A stretch of DNA of 61,128 nucleotides from Enteractinococcus helveticum (lineage in GTDB: Bacteria > Actinomycetota > Actinomycetes > Actinomycetales > Micrococcaceae): assembly GCF_020742345.1 (NCBI RefSeq), contig NZ_DYXC01000153.1:1-61128 (forward strand), in the 5' to 3' direction. The translations under genes were made by a program, and so were the position numbers. How positions within the stretch are numbered: position 1 is the first letter of the stretch; each line of letters begins with the position of its first letter. The notes under the pieces are model-generated. The model had not been told where the DNA came from. It saw only the letters and a list, made by a program, of their open reading frames with translations, and made no database searches. Positions 31,516-40,597 of the stretch are shown here, piece after piece.

Positions 31516-33993
31516 ATGGCCCACCAGACTTCTTTGCCCAGTTTTTCGCCCGCATTTTCCCTTGCCCCCACGGTCGACACCCCGCTTGTAGCGGCCGATG
31601 CGACCCCGGATCAGCTGGTTGAGGGGCTCAATGATGCACAAGCGCAGGCTGTGGTCCATCGTGGGGGGCCGCTGCTCATCGTCGCCGGCGCAGGTTCGGG
31701 TAAGACTCGGGTGCTAACCCACCGCATTGGACACCTGATGGCAACCGGTGATGCTCGCCCACATGAATTTTTGGCCATTACCTTTACCAATAAAGCCGCC
31801 GCCGAGATGCGCGAACGCATTGGCGAGCTGGTCGGTCAAGCTGCGTCGCGCATGTGGATCTCAACCTTCCACTCCTCGTGTGTGCGCATTTTGCGTCGTG
31901 AGGCGACTCATATCGGGCTGAAATCAAATTTTTCTATTTACGATGCCACGGACTCCTTGCGCCTGATCACCCAGATCGCCAAAGACGCAGACTTGGATCC
32001 CCGCCGCTTTGCACCCAGAGCGATCCGCAACAAGATTTCTTCCTTGAAGAATGAGCTCGTCGACGCCGATGCCTTTGCCTCCACGGCGGCAGGGGATCCC
32101 TGGCACCAGGCGGTTGCCGAAGTTTATAAGGAATATGAAAGCCGGTTGCGCACCGCAAACGCCATGGACTTCGACGATCTAATCGCCAATGTGGTCCACA
32201 TGTTTGACGCCTTCCCAGCGATTCTGGATAACTATCGCCGACGATTCCGCTTTGTACTCGTCGATGAGTATCAGGACACCAACCACGCCCAATACCGCCT
32301 CGTGCGCCAGCTGACCGGTGCACCCGGTGAACCACCCGGTGTGGAAACCGAGGGCGGACAACTGACCGTGGTTGGTGACTCAGATCAGTCCATTTATGCC
32401 TTTCGCGGCGCTGATATCCGCAATATTGTGGATTTCGAACACGACTATCCCGACGCGACCGTAATCCGATTGGAACAGAACTACCGGTCCACGCAGACTA
32501 TTTTGGACGCCGCCAATGCGGTGATCGCCCAGAACCCATCGCGGGAGATCAAACGCCTGTGGACGGCGGAAGGTAGCGGTGAAAAGATTGTCGGCTATGC
32601 GGCCGAATCCGAATCAAGTGAGGCCCAGTGGATCACCGACACCATTGATGATCTGATGGATAATCACGACTACCGTCCAGCGGATATGGCCATTTTCTAT
32701 CGCACCAACGCCCAGTCGCGCTCCATAGAGGAACGTCTAATCGCTTCCGGGATCCCATATCGGGTGGTCGGTGGTACTCGGTTCTACGACCGCAAAGAAA
32801 TCAAGGACGCCCTGGCCTATTTGCGTGTACTGGATAACCCCGACGACGACGTCAACCTGCGCCGGATCCTCAATGAGCCCAAACGAGGGATCGGGGAGCG
32901 AGCTGAAGGCACGGTGGCGGCACACCAGACACGCCAGCAATCAACATTTATGGCAGCACTGCGCGATGCCGAAAATGCTCCAGGAGGGTTGGCAACCCGG
33001 TCGCTGAAAGCCATCAACAAATTCATCCAGTTGCTGGATGATCTGCAACAACTGGCCCAGACCGAATCCGTGGCGACCATTTTAGAAGCCGTGCTCGAGC
33101 AGACCGGGATGCTCGAAGCGCTTCGAAACTCTAAAGATTTCCAAGACGAATCCCGGGCCGATAACCTTGGCGAACTGGTCGGCGTGGTGCGAGAATTTGA
33201 TAAAGCCAATCCCGAGGGCGGGCTGGGTGATTTCTTAGAGCAGGTGGCGTTGGTTGCCGACGCCGACCAACTACCAGATGCCACCGACGCGGAAGGCCAA
33301 GCGCTGGCAGATCACATGGGCGAGGTCACGCTGATGACGCTACACACCGCCAAGGGCCTGGAATTTCCGGTGGTGTTTTTGACCGGAATGGAACACGGTA
33401 TTTTCCCGCACGCCCGATCCATGGCAGATGAAAAAGAACTCGCTGAAGAGCGTCGTCTGGCTTATGTTGGGCTGACACGGGCACGCGAGCGCCTGTTTGT
33501 GTCTCGAGCTGAAGCACGCAGTATGTGGGGCCAGCACCAATTCAACCCGGCCAGTCAATTCTTGTCAGAGATTCCGGCTGAGCTTATTGAATGGGAACGG
33601 GAAGGCAAAGGCACTGCGGCCACAGCGAAGTTTGGTGCCGGCTTTGGGCAAGATACCGGGGTGCGTGGCTTCCGCTATCGGGATGCGCAACGCTTTAGTG
33701 GGTCGCACTGGGGGGCTTCGCCGTCGTCGAAAAACTATGGACGAGCCGGTACGGAGGGCATTACCGAAGCCCAAGAACGTGCTCGGGTGACCAAACTGGA
33801 ACCGCGCACAAAGGTGAACCCACAAAAGGAAGTCATCTCGGTTTCGGCAGGTGACATGGTAGAACACAAGACGTTTGGCACCGGTGTAGTGACAGCCGTG
33901 CAAGGGGCGGGAGATAAGGCCGTCGCAGTCGTGCAATTTGCTGCATCAGAAAAACGGTTACTGCTGCGCTATGCGCCGTTGAAGAAAGTATGA
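31516..33993 (+). CDS. pcrA: ATP-dependent DNA helicase PcrA/UvrD1
   Basis: An 825-residue SF1A 3'-5' helicase acting in nucleotide-excision repair and in clearing replication blocks. The first 35 residues are extra, then the Q motif GLNDAQAQAV, Walker A AGAGSGKT (57-64), Walker B DEYQDTNHAQY, motif III VGDSDQSIYAFRGAD, motif IV LEQNYRST, and motifs V-VI LMTLHTAKGLEFPVVFLTG and EERRLAYVGLTRARERL. The C-terminal end (DMVEHKTFGTGVVTAVQ) is the Tudor-like fold that contacts RNA polymerase. It lies next to sucC, as Rv0949 does in mycobacteria. Confidence 0.96.
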   Translation: MAHQTSLPSFSPAFSLAPTVDTPLVAADATPDQLVEGLNDAQAQAVVHRGGPLLIVAGAGSGKTRVLTHRIGHLMATGDARPHEFLAITFTNKAAAEMRERIGELVGQAASRMWISTFHSSCVRILRREATHIGLKSNFSIYDATDSLRLITQIAKDADLDPRRFAPRAIRNKISSLKNELVDADAFASTAAGDPWHQAVAEVYKEYESRLRTANAMDFDDLIANVVHMFDAFPAILDNYRRRFRFVLVDEYQDTNHAQYRLVRQLTGAPGEPPGVETEGGQLTVVGDSDQSIYAFRGADIRNIVDFEHDYPDATVIRLEQNYRSTQTILDAANAVIAQNPSREIKRLWTAEGSGEKIVGYAAESESSEAQWITDTIDDLMDNHDYRPADMAIFYRTNAQSRSIEERLIASGIPYRVVGGTRFYDRKEIKDALAYLRVLDNPDDDVNLRRILNEPKRGIGERAEGTVAAHQTRQQSTFMAALRDAENAPGGLATRSLKAINKFIQLLDDLQQLAQTESVATILEAVLEQTGMLEALRNSKDFQDESRADNLGELVGVVREFDKANPEGGLGDFLEQVALVADADQLPDATDAEGQALADHMGEVTLMTLHTAKGLEFPVVFLTGMEHGIFPHARSMADEKELAEERRLAYVGLTRARERLFVSRAEARSMWGQHQFNPASQFLSEIPAELIEWEREGKGTAATAKFGAGFGQDTGVRGFRYRDAQRFSGSHWGASPSSKNYGRAGTEGITEAQERARVTKLEPRTKVNPQKEVISVSAGDMVEHKTFGTGVVTAVQGAGDKAVAVVQFAASEKRLLLRYAPLKKV

Positions 33994-34085
33994 GGGCCAC
34001 CAATAGAAGGTCATGGTTCCTCAACACGGCTTGGCGTGCACTAAGGTAAAAGCTTAGGAGTTGCCAGGCTTATTAGCCGAACTCG

Positions 34086-34119
34086 CAGATGCCCGAATGC
34101 ATTCTGTTGTGGGCATCTG
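34086..34119 (+). terminator. 9-bp inverted repeat before sucC
   Basis: CAGATGCCC (34086-34094) and GGGCATCTG (34111-34119) form a perfect stem with a 16-nt loop, 92 nt after pcrA and 36 nt before sucC. There is no T-run, so it may be a weak terminator, a protein site or part of the sucCD leader. Confidence 0.4.
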
Positions 34120-34155
34120 ATCCAATTGTTGTCGAGGTAAAAGGACTGCAAACCC

Positions 34156-35319
34156 GTGGACCTGTATGAGTACCAGGCACGCGATCTATTCGAGGCACAC
34201 GGGGTTCCCGTGCTGGCTGGGATCGTTGCCGAAACCCCGGAAGAAGCTAAAGCCGCCGCTGAAAAACTCGGTGGCGTCACCGTGGTCAAAGCCCAAGTCA
34301 AAGTTGGCGGCCGCGGTAAAGCCGGCGGTGTCAAAGTCGCCAAGAACGCTGATGAAGCCTATGAATATGCCAAAGAGATTCTGGGCATGGACATCAAAGG
34401 TCACACCGTGCACCAGGTGATGATCGCTGAAGGCGCCGACATCAAAGAAGAGTACTATTTCTCGATCCTTCTGGATCGTGCCAACCGTTCCTACCTGGCC
34501 ATGGCCTCGGTAGAAGGCGGTATGGACATCGAACAGCTGGCCGAAGAACGCCCAGATGATCTGGCACGCGTTGAAGTTTCGCCATCCACAGGTCTGAACC
34601 GCGAAGTTGCAGACAAGATCGTTGCTGAAGCTAAATTTGCTGAAGACCTCCGCGATAAGGTTGCTGAAGTCCTGGTGAAGCTCGGCGACGTCTACGTCAA
34701 AGAAGATGCCACTTTGGTTGAAGTTAACCCACTGGTTTTGACCGGTGAAGGTACTCTGATTGCACTTGACGGAAAAGTCACCGTTGACGACAACGCCGAC
34801 TTCCGCCAGCCAGGGCATGCTGAACTGGTTGATGAGCGCACCGAAAACCCACTGGAAGCCAAAGCTGAAGCCAAGGGTCTGAACTATGTGAAACTGGACG
34901 GCAACGTGGGCATCATCGGTAACGGTGCAGGCCTGGTCATGTCGACCCTGGACGTTGTTGCCTACGCCGGTGAAAACCACGGCGGCGCAAGCCCAGCCAA
35001 CTTCCTGGACATCGGCGGTGGCGCTGATGCACAGATCATGGCTGACGGTCTCGACGTCATCCTAGGTGACTCGGATGTCAAATCCGTATTTGTCAACGTT
35101 TTCGGTGGCATTACCGCCTGCGATGAGGTCGCCAGCGGTATTGTCAAAGCACTGGAGATCTTGGGCGATTCAGCGACCAAACCACTGGTTGTCCGACTCG
35201 ATGGAAATAAGGTGGACGAAGGGCGCGCCATTTTGGCCGAGGCTAATCACCCACTGGTCACTCTTGCATCCACCATGGACGAAGGCGCTGACAAGGCCGC
35301 CGAGTTGGCTAACAAGTAA
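34156..35319 (+). CDS. sucC: succinyl-CoA synthetase, beta subunit (ADP-forming)
   Basis: A 387-residue subunit of the citric-acid-cycle enzyme that converts succinyl-CoA to succinate with ATP or GTP formation. It starts MDLYEYQARDLFEAHGVPV, has the ATP-grasp segment VVKAQVKVGGRGKAGGVK and the C-terminal GNGAGLVMSTLDVV and FVNVFGGITACDEVA. The start is GTG with AAGGA 10 nt upstream. sucD follows after 18 nt with its own ribosome binding site. Confidence 0.97.
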   Translation: MDLYEYQARDLFEAHGVPVLAGIVAETPEEAKAAAEKLGGVTVVKAQVKVGGRGKAGGVKVAKNADEAYEYAKEILGMDIKGHTVHQVMIAEGADIKEEYYFSILLDRANRSYLAMASVEGGMDIEQLAEERPDDLARVEVSPSTGLNREVADKIVAEAKFAEDLRDKVAEVLVKLGDVYVKEDATLVEVNPLVLTGEGTLIALDGKVTVDDNADFRQPGHAELVDERTENPLEAKAEAKGLNYVKLDGNVGIIGNGAGLVMSTLDVVAYAGENHGGASPANFLDIGGGADAQIMADGLDVILGDSDVKSVFVNVFGGITACDEVASGIVKALEILGDSATKPLVVRLDGNKVDEGRAILAEANHPLVTLASTMDEGADKAAELANK

Positions 35320-35337
35320 GGACGGGATACGTAGAAG

Positions 35338-36255
35338 ATGTCGATTTTCCTCAATAAAGATTCCAAAATCATCGTCCAGGGTATTACCGGTGGTGAAGGG
35401 ACCAAACACACCGCGCTGATGCTCAAAGCCGGCTCCAACATCGTTGGTGGCGTCAATGCCCGCCGCGCTGGTCAAACCGTAGAACACGTCGACGCTGATG
35501 GTAACGACGTGAGCCTGAACGTTTACGGCACCGTTGCAGAAGCTATGGCAGAAACCGGCGCCAACGTATCGGTGATGTTCGTTCCACCAAAATTCGCTAA
35601 AGACGCCGCGATGGAAGCCATCGAAGCCGAAATCGAGCTATTGGTCATCATTACCGAAGGTATTCCCGTCCAGGACACCGCAGAATTCTTTGCTGCTTCC
35701 CAGGCCAATGTTGGTGCCGATGGCAAACCAAAGACACGCATCATTGGTCCAAACTGCCCAGGTATCATCACCCCTGATGTTTCCTTGGCAGGTATCACCC
35801 CGGCGACCATTACCGGGACCGGCCCAATCGGTCTGGTTTCGAAGTCAGGTACGTTGACCTACCAGATGATGTACGAATTGTCTGAGATTGGCATTTCGAC
35901 TGCGATCGGTATTGGTGGCGACCCAGTTATCGGTACCACCCACATCGATGCTCTCGAAGCTTTCGAAAACGATCCAGAAACCAAGGCCATCATCATGATT
36001 GGTGAAATTGGTGGCGACGCCGAAGAGCAAGCAGCCGCCTACATTAAAGACAACGTGACCAAACCAGTTGTTGGCTACATCGCAGGCTTTACCGCACCAG
36101 AAGGTAAGACCATGGGTCACGCCGGTGCTATCGTTTCCGGTTCTTCCGGTACCGCAGCTGCAAAGCAAGAAGCACTAGAAGCAGTCGGCGTTCAGGTTGG
36201 TCAGACCCCAACTGAAGCCGCTGAGAAGATGCGCAAGATTATGGAAAACCTCTAA
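35338..36255 (+). CDS. sucD: succinyl-CoA synthetase, alpha subunit
   Basis: The 305-residue CoA-binding subunit. SIFLNKDSKIIVQGITGGEG opens the Rossmann domain; GPNCPGIITPD and the SKSGTLTYQMMYEL segment follow; the phosphohistidine lies in FTAPEGKTMGHAGAIVSG (GHAGA). It forms the enzyme with the SucC product just upstream and is in the same operon. Confidence 0.97.
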   Translation: MSIFLNKDSKIIVQGITGGEGTKHTALMLKAGSNIVGGVNARRAGQTVEHVDADGNDVSLNVYGTVAEAMAETGANVSVMFVPPKFAKDAAMEAIEAEIELLVIITEGIPVQDTAEFFAASQANVGADGKPKTRIIGPNCPGIITPDVSLAGITPATITGTGPIGLVSKSGTLTYQMMYELSEIGISTAIGIGGDPVIGTTHIDALEAFENDPETKAIIMIGEIGGDAEEQAAAYIKDNVTKPVVGYIAGFTAPEGKTMGHAGAIVSGSSGTAAAKQEALEAVGVQVGQTPTEAAEKMRKIMENL

Positions 36256-36281
36256 GTCACGAACTGGCGAGAAATTCCGAC

Positions 36282-36315
36282 AATGGGGCCCGGGCAATTT
36301 GCTCGGGCTCCATTT
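36282..36315 (+). terminator. terminator after sucCD
   Basis: AATGGGGCCCGGGCAA pairs with the following TTGCTCGGGCTCCATT with few mismatches, ending in TTTGTCTT, 26 nt after sucD. Confidence 0.85.
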
Positions 36316-36630
36316 GTCTTCAAGAACCGGCTAGAACACCGTATGTGTTCGTGGACTTGATCCATGCCAGACGGCTGCACAACTTGACCAGGCAGTCACG
36401 ACCAACACGATGGGGAAGTCGGCGGCTTGGATCAACCCCGAGCAAGACTAGAACATTCACATCCACGGGCACCGTGTACAACGTTGAGTTTGGGCTCCTG
36501 TGAACCGCCAGTACAACTGGCGCAGTGTTACGTTACGGTGTATGTATACCAGACCAGCCCTGGGCCGAAGCTGATGGTGCGCTCTAGTGGCTATCCGGAT
36601 CCTGCATTCAACTACGCGAGTGGCAGGCGT
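36316..36630. other. intergenic region, no gene seen
   Basis: About 315 nt between the sucCD terminator and the end of the glutathione peroxidase gene. Open frames here are short and match nothing I know. Base composition and codon pattern resemble decayed coding sequence more than a promoter region, and none is needed as both neighbours end here. It marks the left border of the segment lying between sucD and perM. Confidence 0.4.
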
Positions 36631-37113
36631 TTATTGTGGCAGGACCTGTTCAATAGCGTTGATGACTGCTGGATCATCTGGCTCCGTGCGTGACCGAAAA
36701 CGGTAGACGTCCCCGGACGGCGCGACCAAGAATTTTTCAAAGTTCCATCTGACCCTGCCTGCTTTCCCATGGGCATCGGGAGTCTTTTTGAGCTCGGTAT
36801 ATAGCGGATGCTCACGCCGACCATTGACCCGGATGCGATCCAGAACCGGGAAGGTGATGCCGTAAGTGCTGGAACAAAACTCTTGGATGGCTTCGTTTGC
36901 ACGGAGTTCTTGAAAAAATTGGTTGCTTGGGAATCCAAGAACCTGCAGCCCGCGATCGCCGTATAGTTTTTGTAGTTGCTCGAGCGCTTCGTACTGAGGA
37001 GCCAACCCGCACCGAGACGCAACGTTGACGATCAGGAATGCTTTGCCTTCGAACTCGGAAAGCGTCGTCTCGGCGCCCTGCATGGTTTTGAATGGGATCT
37101 CGTGAAGCTTCAT
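36631..37113 (-). CDS. glutathione peroxidase family protein (Cys type)
   Basis: A 160-residue thiol peroxidase. Catalytic Cys35 sits in VNVASRCGLAPQYEALE where animal enzymes carry selenocysteine; the Gln of LGFPSNQFFQELRANEA and the Trp-Asn of WNFEKFLV complete the catalytic set. Bacterial members usually use thioredoxin. ATG 37113 gives the family N-terminus; ATG 37119 adds two residues. The open frame reaching 37485 runs across the end of the next gene and is not used. A TATGCT hexamer lies 9 nt before ATG 37113. Confidence 0.9.
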   Translation of the reverse strand: MKLHEIPFKTMQGAETTLSEFEGKAFLIVNVASRCGLAPQYEALEQLQKLYGDRGLQVLGFPSNQFFQELRANEAIQEFCSSTYGITFPVLDRIRVNGRREHPLYTELKKTPDAHGKAGRVRWNFEKFLVAPSGDVYRFRSRTEPDDPAVINAIEQVLPQ

Positions 37114-37226
37114 AGTCATTGCAGCATATCTTGGCTGGTCAATATTCCAGTCGATACGGCCTGTGATGACATGGACTGTTGACCCGTGGGGATTGGACCA
37201 GCTGAGGCGCAGACGCCGTGGAACGG

Positions 37227-38357
37227 TTAGATATTGAAGAACATGCCCAGCAGATAGGTGACGCCGGCGGCACCCAGCCCAATGGCCAACTGGCGTAACG
37301 CACGTTTGAGGGGTGACGCTCCGGAAAGCAGGCCCACGATGCCCCCGGTGATGAGTAATGCCACCGACACTAGGCCCAGCGCCCACATGAGTGCTGTGAC
37401 GCCGATGGCGCCAAATAGGAATGGCAGAACCGGAATGATCGCGCCGGAAGCAAAGAATAAGAACGAAGAGAATGCAACTTTCCAAGGATTCCCAACGGAT
37501 TCGAAGGCTTCTTGTGTCAGTTCTTCTTCTGGTCCTTGGGAGCCATCGGGTCGTGCTGAGAAGGAAGGATTACAATCGCAGCTTAGATATCCCAGCCGCT
37601 CTAGGGCTCGGTGGCTGGCATCCTCGGGCGTCATGCCGCGTGCACGGTAGACGAGTTCAAGTTCGTTTTGTTCGATGTCCAAATATTTTGCGGTACGTAG
37701 GGTCACTTGGGTTGGATGCGATGCTTCCAAGAGTTCGCGTTGGGAACGCACCGACACGTATTCTCCAGCCCCCATGCTCAACGCACCAGCAAACAGCCCA
37801 GCAATACCAGTAAATAACACGACGGAAGGTGCCACACCGGTTGCCCCAATACCCATGACCAGTGCCAGGTTGGAGACCAGTCCGTCATTGGCACCAAATA
37901 CTGCGGCCCGGAAATTTCCGGCCATCGTTTCGCGACCGCGTGCTGCCAAACCTCGCACAACTTCTTCGTGGATTGCTTCATCTGCGGCAATTTTTGCCGG
38001 CACTTCTGAGTCGTGTTTATACGGCGTATTGGATTCAGCGCGTTGCATGAGTGCAAGGACAAAGACCGAACCGAACATGCGCGCTAAAAAGCGCAACAGC
38101 GCTCGGTGCATGCTGGGACGGGTGCGGACGTTCGCGTCGTCTCCCAATAAATCACGCCAATGCTGGGCGTGACGGTCTTCGGCATCAGCCAAGCCGAGCA
38201 AAATATCTCGCTCTGCTCCGGTGCTACGATCCGCGAGATCACGGTAGATTTGGCCTTCGGCAATCTCATCTGCCAGGTATTTACGCCAGCGACGGATTTG
38301 CGACTTGGTCGGCTCTTCGGCCACAGTGACTTCCTGGTTTTTCTTCGAGCCTGACAT
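37227..38357 (-). CDS. ferritin-like domain fused to VIT1/CCC1 iron/manganese transporter
   Basis: A 376-residue protein. Residues about 18-150 are a rubrerythrin-like helical bundle with repeated E-x-x-H pairs (DEIAEGQIYRDLADR, DAEDRHAQHWRDLL, DEAIHEEVVRGL). Residues 155-376 are a VIT1 transporter with about five helices and the signature FRAAVFGANDGLVSNLALVMG and SMGAGEYVSVRSQREL. The insert between helices (LEASHPTQVTL to CNPSFSARPDG) is the usual metal-binding cytosolic part. It probably moves Fe(II) or Mn(II) out of the cytosol. AAGGAATAG is its ribosome binding site. It is divergent from two DUF202 genes. Confidence 0.9.
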   Translation of the reverse strand: MSGSKKNQEVTVAEEPTKSQIRRWRKYLADEIAEGQIYRDLADRSTGAERDILLGLADAEDRHAQHWRDLLGDDANVRTRPSMHRALLRFLARMFGSVFVLALMQRAESNTPYKHDSEVPAKIAADEAIHEEVVRGLAARGRETMAGNFRAAVFGANDGLVSNLALVMGIGATGVAPSVVLFTGIAGLFAGALSMGAGEYVSVRSQRELLEASHPTQVTLRTAKYLDIEQNELELVYRARGMTPEDASHRALERLGYLSCDCNPSFSARPDGSQGPEEELTQEAFESVGNPWKVAFSSFLFFASGAIIPVLPFLFGAIGVTALMWALGLVSVALLITGGIVGLLSGASPLKRALRQLAIGLGAAGVTYLLGMFFNI

Positions 38358-38428
38358 CCCTATTCCTTGCGCTATGCATGACCTTTACAGTCCTCGTCCA
38401 GCCTACCGTGTTGGCTGTGACCCTGGGT

Positions 38429-38434
38429 TACACT
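38429..38434 (+). promoter_or_regulatory. -10 element TACACT, leaderless start
   Basis: TACACT ends 7 nt before ATG 38442, the same layout as before purN. No ribosome binding site is visible. Confidence 0.5.
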
Positions 38435-38441
38435 GTGGATT

Positions 38442-38840
38442 ATGGAAACTGGTCAACCGCCAACTATGCCACCTCGCAAACGAGTTCCGCGGGCACTTCA
38501 GCTTGGAGAAGACCCCGACCCGCGGTTTACCCTCGCCAACGAGCGCACCTTTCTTGCCTGGATTCGCACATCGTTGGCCTTGCTTGCCGGTGGTATCGCC
38601 GTCGAAGCATTCACCCATGAAATCTTCGACGATACTTCACGACGAGTTTTAGGCACGATCCTGTTAATCTTGGGTGGTCTGTTGGCCGCCTCTGCGGCGG
38701 GTCGTTGGCTACGAGTCGAAGCCGCGATGCGACAGAAGCGCGCACTGCCGATGCCCATCTGGATTCCCCTCATCGCGTTAGTCTGCGCTGTGGCAGCAAT
38801 TACCGTGTTAGCTGCCATTTGGGTTACCAATGGCTTCTAA
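38442..38840 (+). CDS. DUF202 (YidH-type) membrane protein
   Basis: A 132-residue membrane protein with three helices. DPDPRFTLANERTFLAWIRT and SLALLAGGIAVEAF are the DUF202 signature, shared with E. coli YidH and the fungal Vtc1 subunit. Function in bacteria is unknown. The first 20 residues are basic. It overlaps the next DUF202 gene by 11 nt and is divergent from the VIT1 transporter gene. Confidence 0.87.
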   Translation: METGQPPTMPPRKRVPRALQLGEDPDPRFTLANERTFLAWIRTSLALLAGGIAVEAFTHEIFDDTSRRVLGTILLILGGLLAASAAGRWLRVEAAMRQKRALPMPIWIPLIALVCAVAAITVLAAIWVTNGF

Positions 38841-39189
38841 ATTCTCAGACCGTCCAAGAAACCGGCTCCAAGCGGTCCAGCATGCAGACCCTGGCCTGCA
38901 GCCGGAACGAACCGTGATGTCGTGGGGTCGTACCGGTCTTGCGACGTCTGTGGTCGCCCTGCTGTTAATCCGCTGGTACCCCTCGGTGGGAGGCATCGTA
39001 TTTGTGCCGGTCATTATTGCGCTTGTCGGTGCCGGCTTGATCCAGATGTCCCAACGGCGACGCTATACGGTCCAGACGGCAGGAATTGCCAACGAACAGG
39101 TCGCCAGTGATTTTTGGGCGGTCTTTTGGATGACTGTCATGTCGGTATTGATTGCCACCTCTGGCGTCATCGCAATGTGGGCTGCCTAG
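38830..39189 (+). CDS. DUF202 membrane protein, second copy
   Basis: A 119-residue protein of the same family as its neighbour, with GLQPERTVMSWGRTGLATSV (E-R-T-x-x-S-W-x-R-T) in place of the fuller signature and three membrane helices. The 11-nt overlap with the upstream gene implies coupled translation and probably a hetero-oligomer, as in the yidH/yidG pair. Its end overlaps the convergent PPOX-fold gene by 4 nt. Confidence 0.85.
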   Translation: MASKFSDRPRNRLQAVQHADPGLQPERTVMSWGRTGLATSVVALLLIRWYPSVGGIVFVPVIIALVGAGLIQMSQRRRYTVQTAGIANEQVASDFWAVFWMTVMSVLIATSGVIAMWAA

Positions 39190-39704
39190 CGCGAGAGCCT
39201 GGTTGGATCAGGGTCTTCCGGTGGCGTAGAGAAAGGCTGGTCTGGGTCATAGGTGAAGGTCCGAGTATCTCCGCGCTCCGGTTGACGGGCAAAAATGAAA
39301 TGCCGACCCGAGATCGCTTCGATGTTGAGCGACATAAAGAAATCTTTGAACGTTGGAATCCACGGTGCAATCCCCAGTCCGCGCACATAATCGATGTGCT
39401 CTTCGGCCACCGGAGTGACCTTGCCGCGCACCACGACGGACCAGCCCTCATCCGGTAAAATACCATCGGTTTCAAAAGCAACCATGGAATGGGCCTCTGC
39501 GGCCGTGAGCTTGGTTCCCGCTGCGGTTCGGAAGTAGAGCTTTTCGCCGTCGAAGATGTAATTAACCGGAAAGATTTCGACTTGGCCTTCCGAAAGAAAA
39601 GCTAACCGGCCGTGTCGAGTATTGCGCAGCAGTAATTCTGCCTGCTGGCGTGTCAGTTCCAGAACCGGTTGATCTTTTTGGTGTTCAAACATGTAGGCGC
39701 TCAT
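39186..39704 (-). CDS. pyridoxamine 5'-phosphate oxidase-fold flavoprotein
   Basis: A 172-residue split-barrel protein. LELTRQQAELLLRNTRHGRL, then FPVNYIFDGEKLYFRTAAGT, then MVAFETDGI and GWSVVVRGKVTPV are typical of the PPOX family members that bind FMN or F420. The C-terminal 40 residues are polar. It probably reduces an unknown small molecule. The ATG at 39704 has a TAGAGT hexamer only 2 nt upstream; ATG 39692 is an alternative start and may be the true one. Confidence 0.85.
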   Translation of the reverse strand: MSAYMFEHQKDQPVLELTRQQAELLLRNTRHGRLAFLSEGQVEIFPVNYIFDGEKLYFRTAAGTKLTAAEAHSMVAFETDGILPDEGWSVVVRGKVTPVAEEHIDYVRGLGIAPWIPTFKDFFMSLNIEAISGRHFIFARQPERGDTRTFTYDPDQPFSTPPEDPDPTRLSR

Positions 39705-39758
39705 AAACTCTATTGTGATGCTTACGACACCTTGACGCCACCGTTGGACGGCGAAATG

Positions 39759-40550
39759 TCACAATTGGCGAATCTGGTCAAAAATGTCGGTGATGGCCAC
39801 ATCGGATCGCCCGGGTGCCACGGCAACATAATGCGAAGCGAGATGGGCCGGTCCCGAGGTGCCGGTGAGGTAGGTTCCGCCTGCTTGTTGCAAAATATAC
39901 GACGCCGCAGCAACGTCCCAGGGTTTGGTGTCAACGCCCAACACCATATCGGCGATACCGCGGGCGGCAAAACATATTTCTAAGGCTCCTGAGACAAGAC
40001 GACGCACGGTTGCAAAGCGGAGCACCAATTCACCATAGAGTCCAGGCGCTTGGGGTGCCCGCTGTAAGATTTCAGCTGCCGGAAATGATGTGATGAGATT
40101 GTACTGGGAAACGTCCATTGGAGCAGGCTTGCAAGATAACGGCGCATCATTGAGATAGGCTCCGGTACGATCAGCCGAGTACTCGTCGCCTGAGACGGGA
40201 TCCACCACAACGCCTACGACAACCTGTTGGTCAATCACCGCGGCAATCGAGATGGCAAACAACGGGTAGCCGTGGACGAAGTTACTGGTGCCGTCGATGG
40301 GATCAATAATCCACTCCAGCTGGCCTGGTGCCGTCGCTGGTTCACGACCGGTCTCTTCACCCCAGAAGACTGCGCCGTCACCGGCCAACTGCGTTTTGAG
40401 GTGCTCTTCAACGCGGTGATCCCACTCAGACACGAGATCATGACGATTTGTCTTGGTGGTCGCTGCCACCGTACCTGAAGTAAATGCTGCGGCGAGTTCA
40501 GCTGCGGCAGGACGGGCGGCGTGCAGCGCGGTCTGGCGGAGAGTTGTCAT
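39759..40550 (-). CDS. inositol monophosphatase family protein
   Basis: A 263-residue metal-dependent sugar-phosphatase of the IMPase/CysQ/HisN group. Metal ligands lie in FWGEETGRE and WIIDPIDGTSNFVHGYPLF, and the C-terminal VDTKPWDVAAASYILQQAG carries the last Asp. The substrate may be inositol phosphate, histidinol phosphate or PAP; the sequence alone does not decide. ATG 40550 follows GGTGGAAG; ATG 40562 would add four residues. It is divergent from the App1 gene. Confidence 0.88.
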   Translation of the reverse strand: MTTLRQTALHAARPAAAELAAAFTSGTVAATTKTNRHDLVSEWDHRVEEHLKTQLAGDGAVFWGEETGREPATAPGQLEWIIDPIDGTSNFVHGYPLFAISIAAVIDQQVVVGVVVDPVSGDEYSADRTGAYLNDAPLSCKPAPMDVSQYNLITSFPAAEILQRAPQAPGLYGELVLRFATVRRLVSGALEICFAARGIADMVLGVDTKPWDVAAASYILQQAGGTYLTGTSGPAHLASHYVAVAPGRSDVAITDIFDQIRQL

Positions 40551-40585
40551 GGCTTCCACCATAAACTAGTCGGGTGGAAAGGTAT

Positions 40586-40591
40586 TAGACT
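40586..40591 (+). promoter_or_regulatory. -10 element TAGACT before the App1 gene
   Basis: TAGACT ends 6 nt before ATG 40598, which opens a 14-codon frame rather than the App1 gene. The App1 ATG is at 40626, so its mRNA leader would be about 28 nt. Confidence 0.45.
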
Positions 40592-40597
40592 GTTTGG

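Noticed and set aside
37114..37485. N-terminal extension of the glutathione peroxidase frame
   Set aside because: It covers the end of the VIT1 transporter gene and is not part of the family; the start at 37113 fits.
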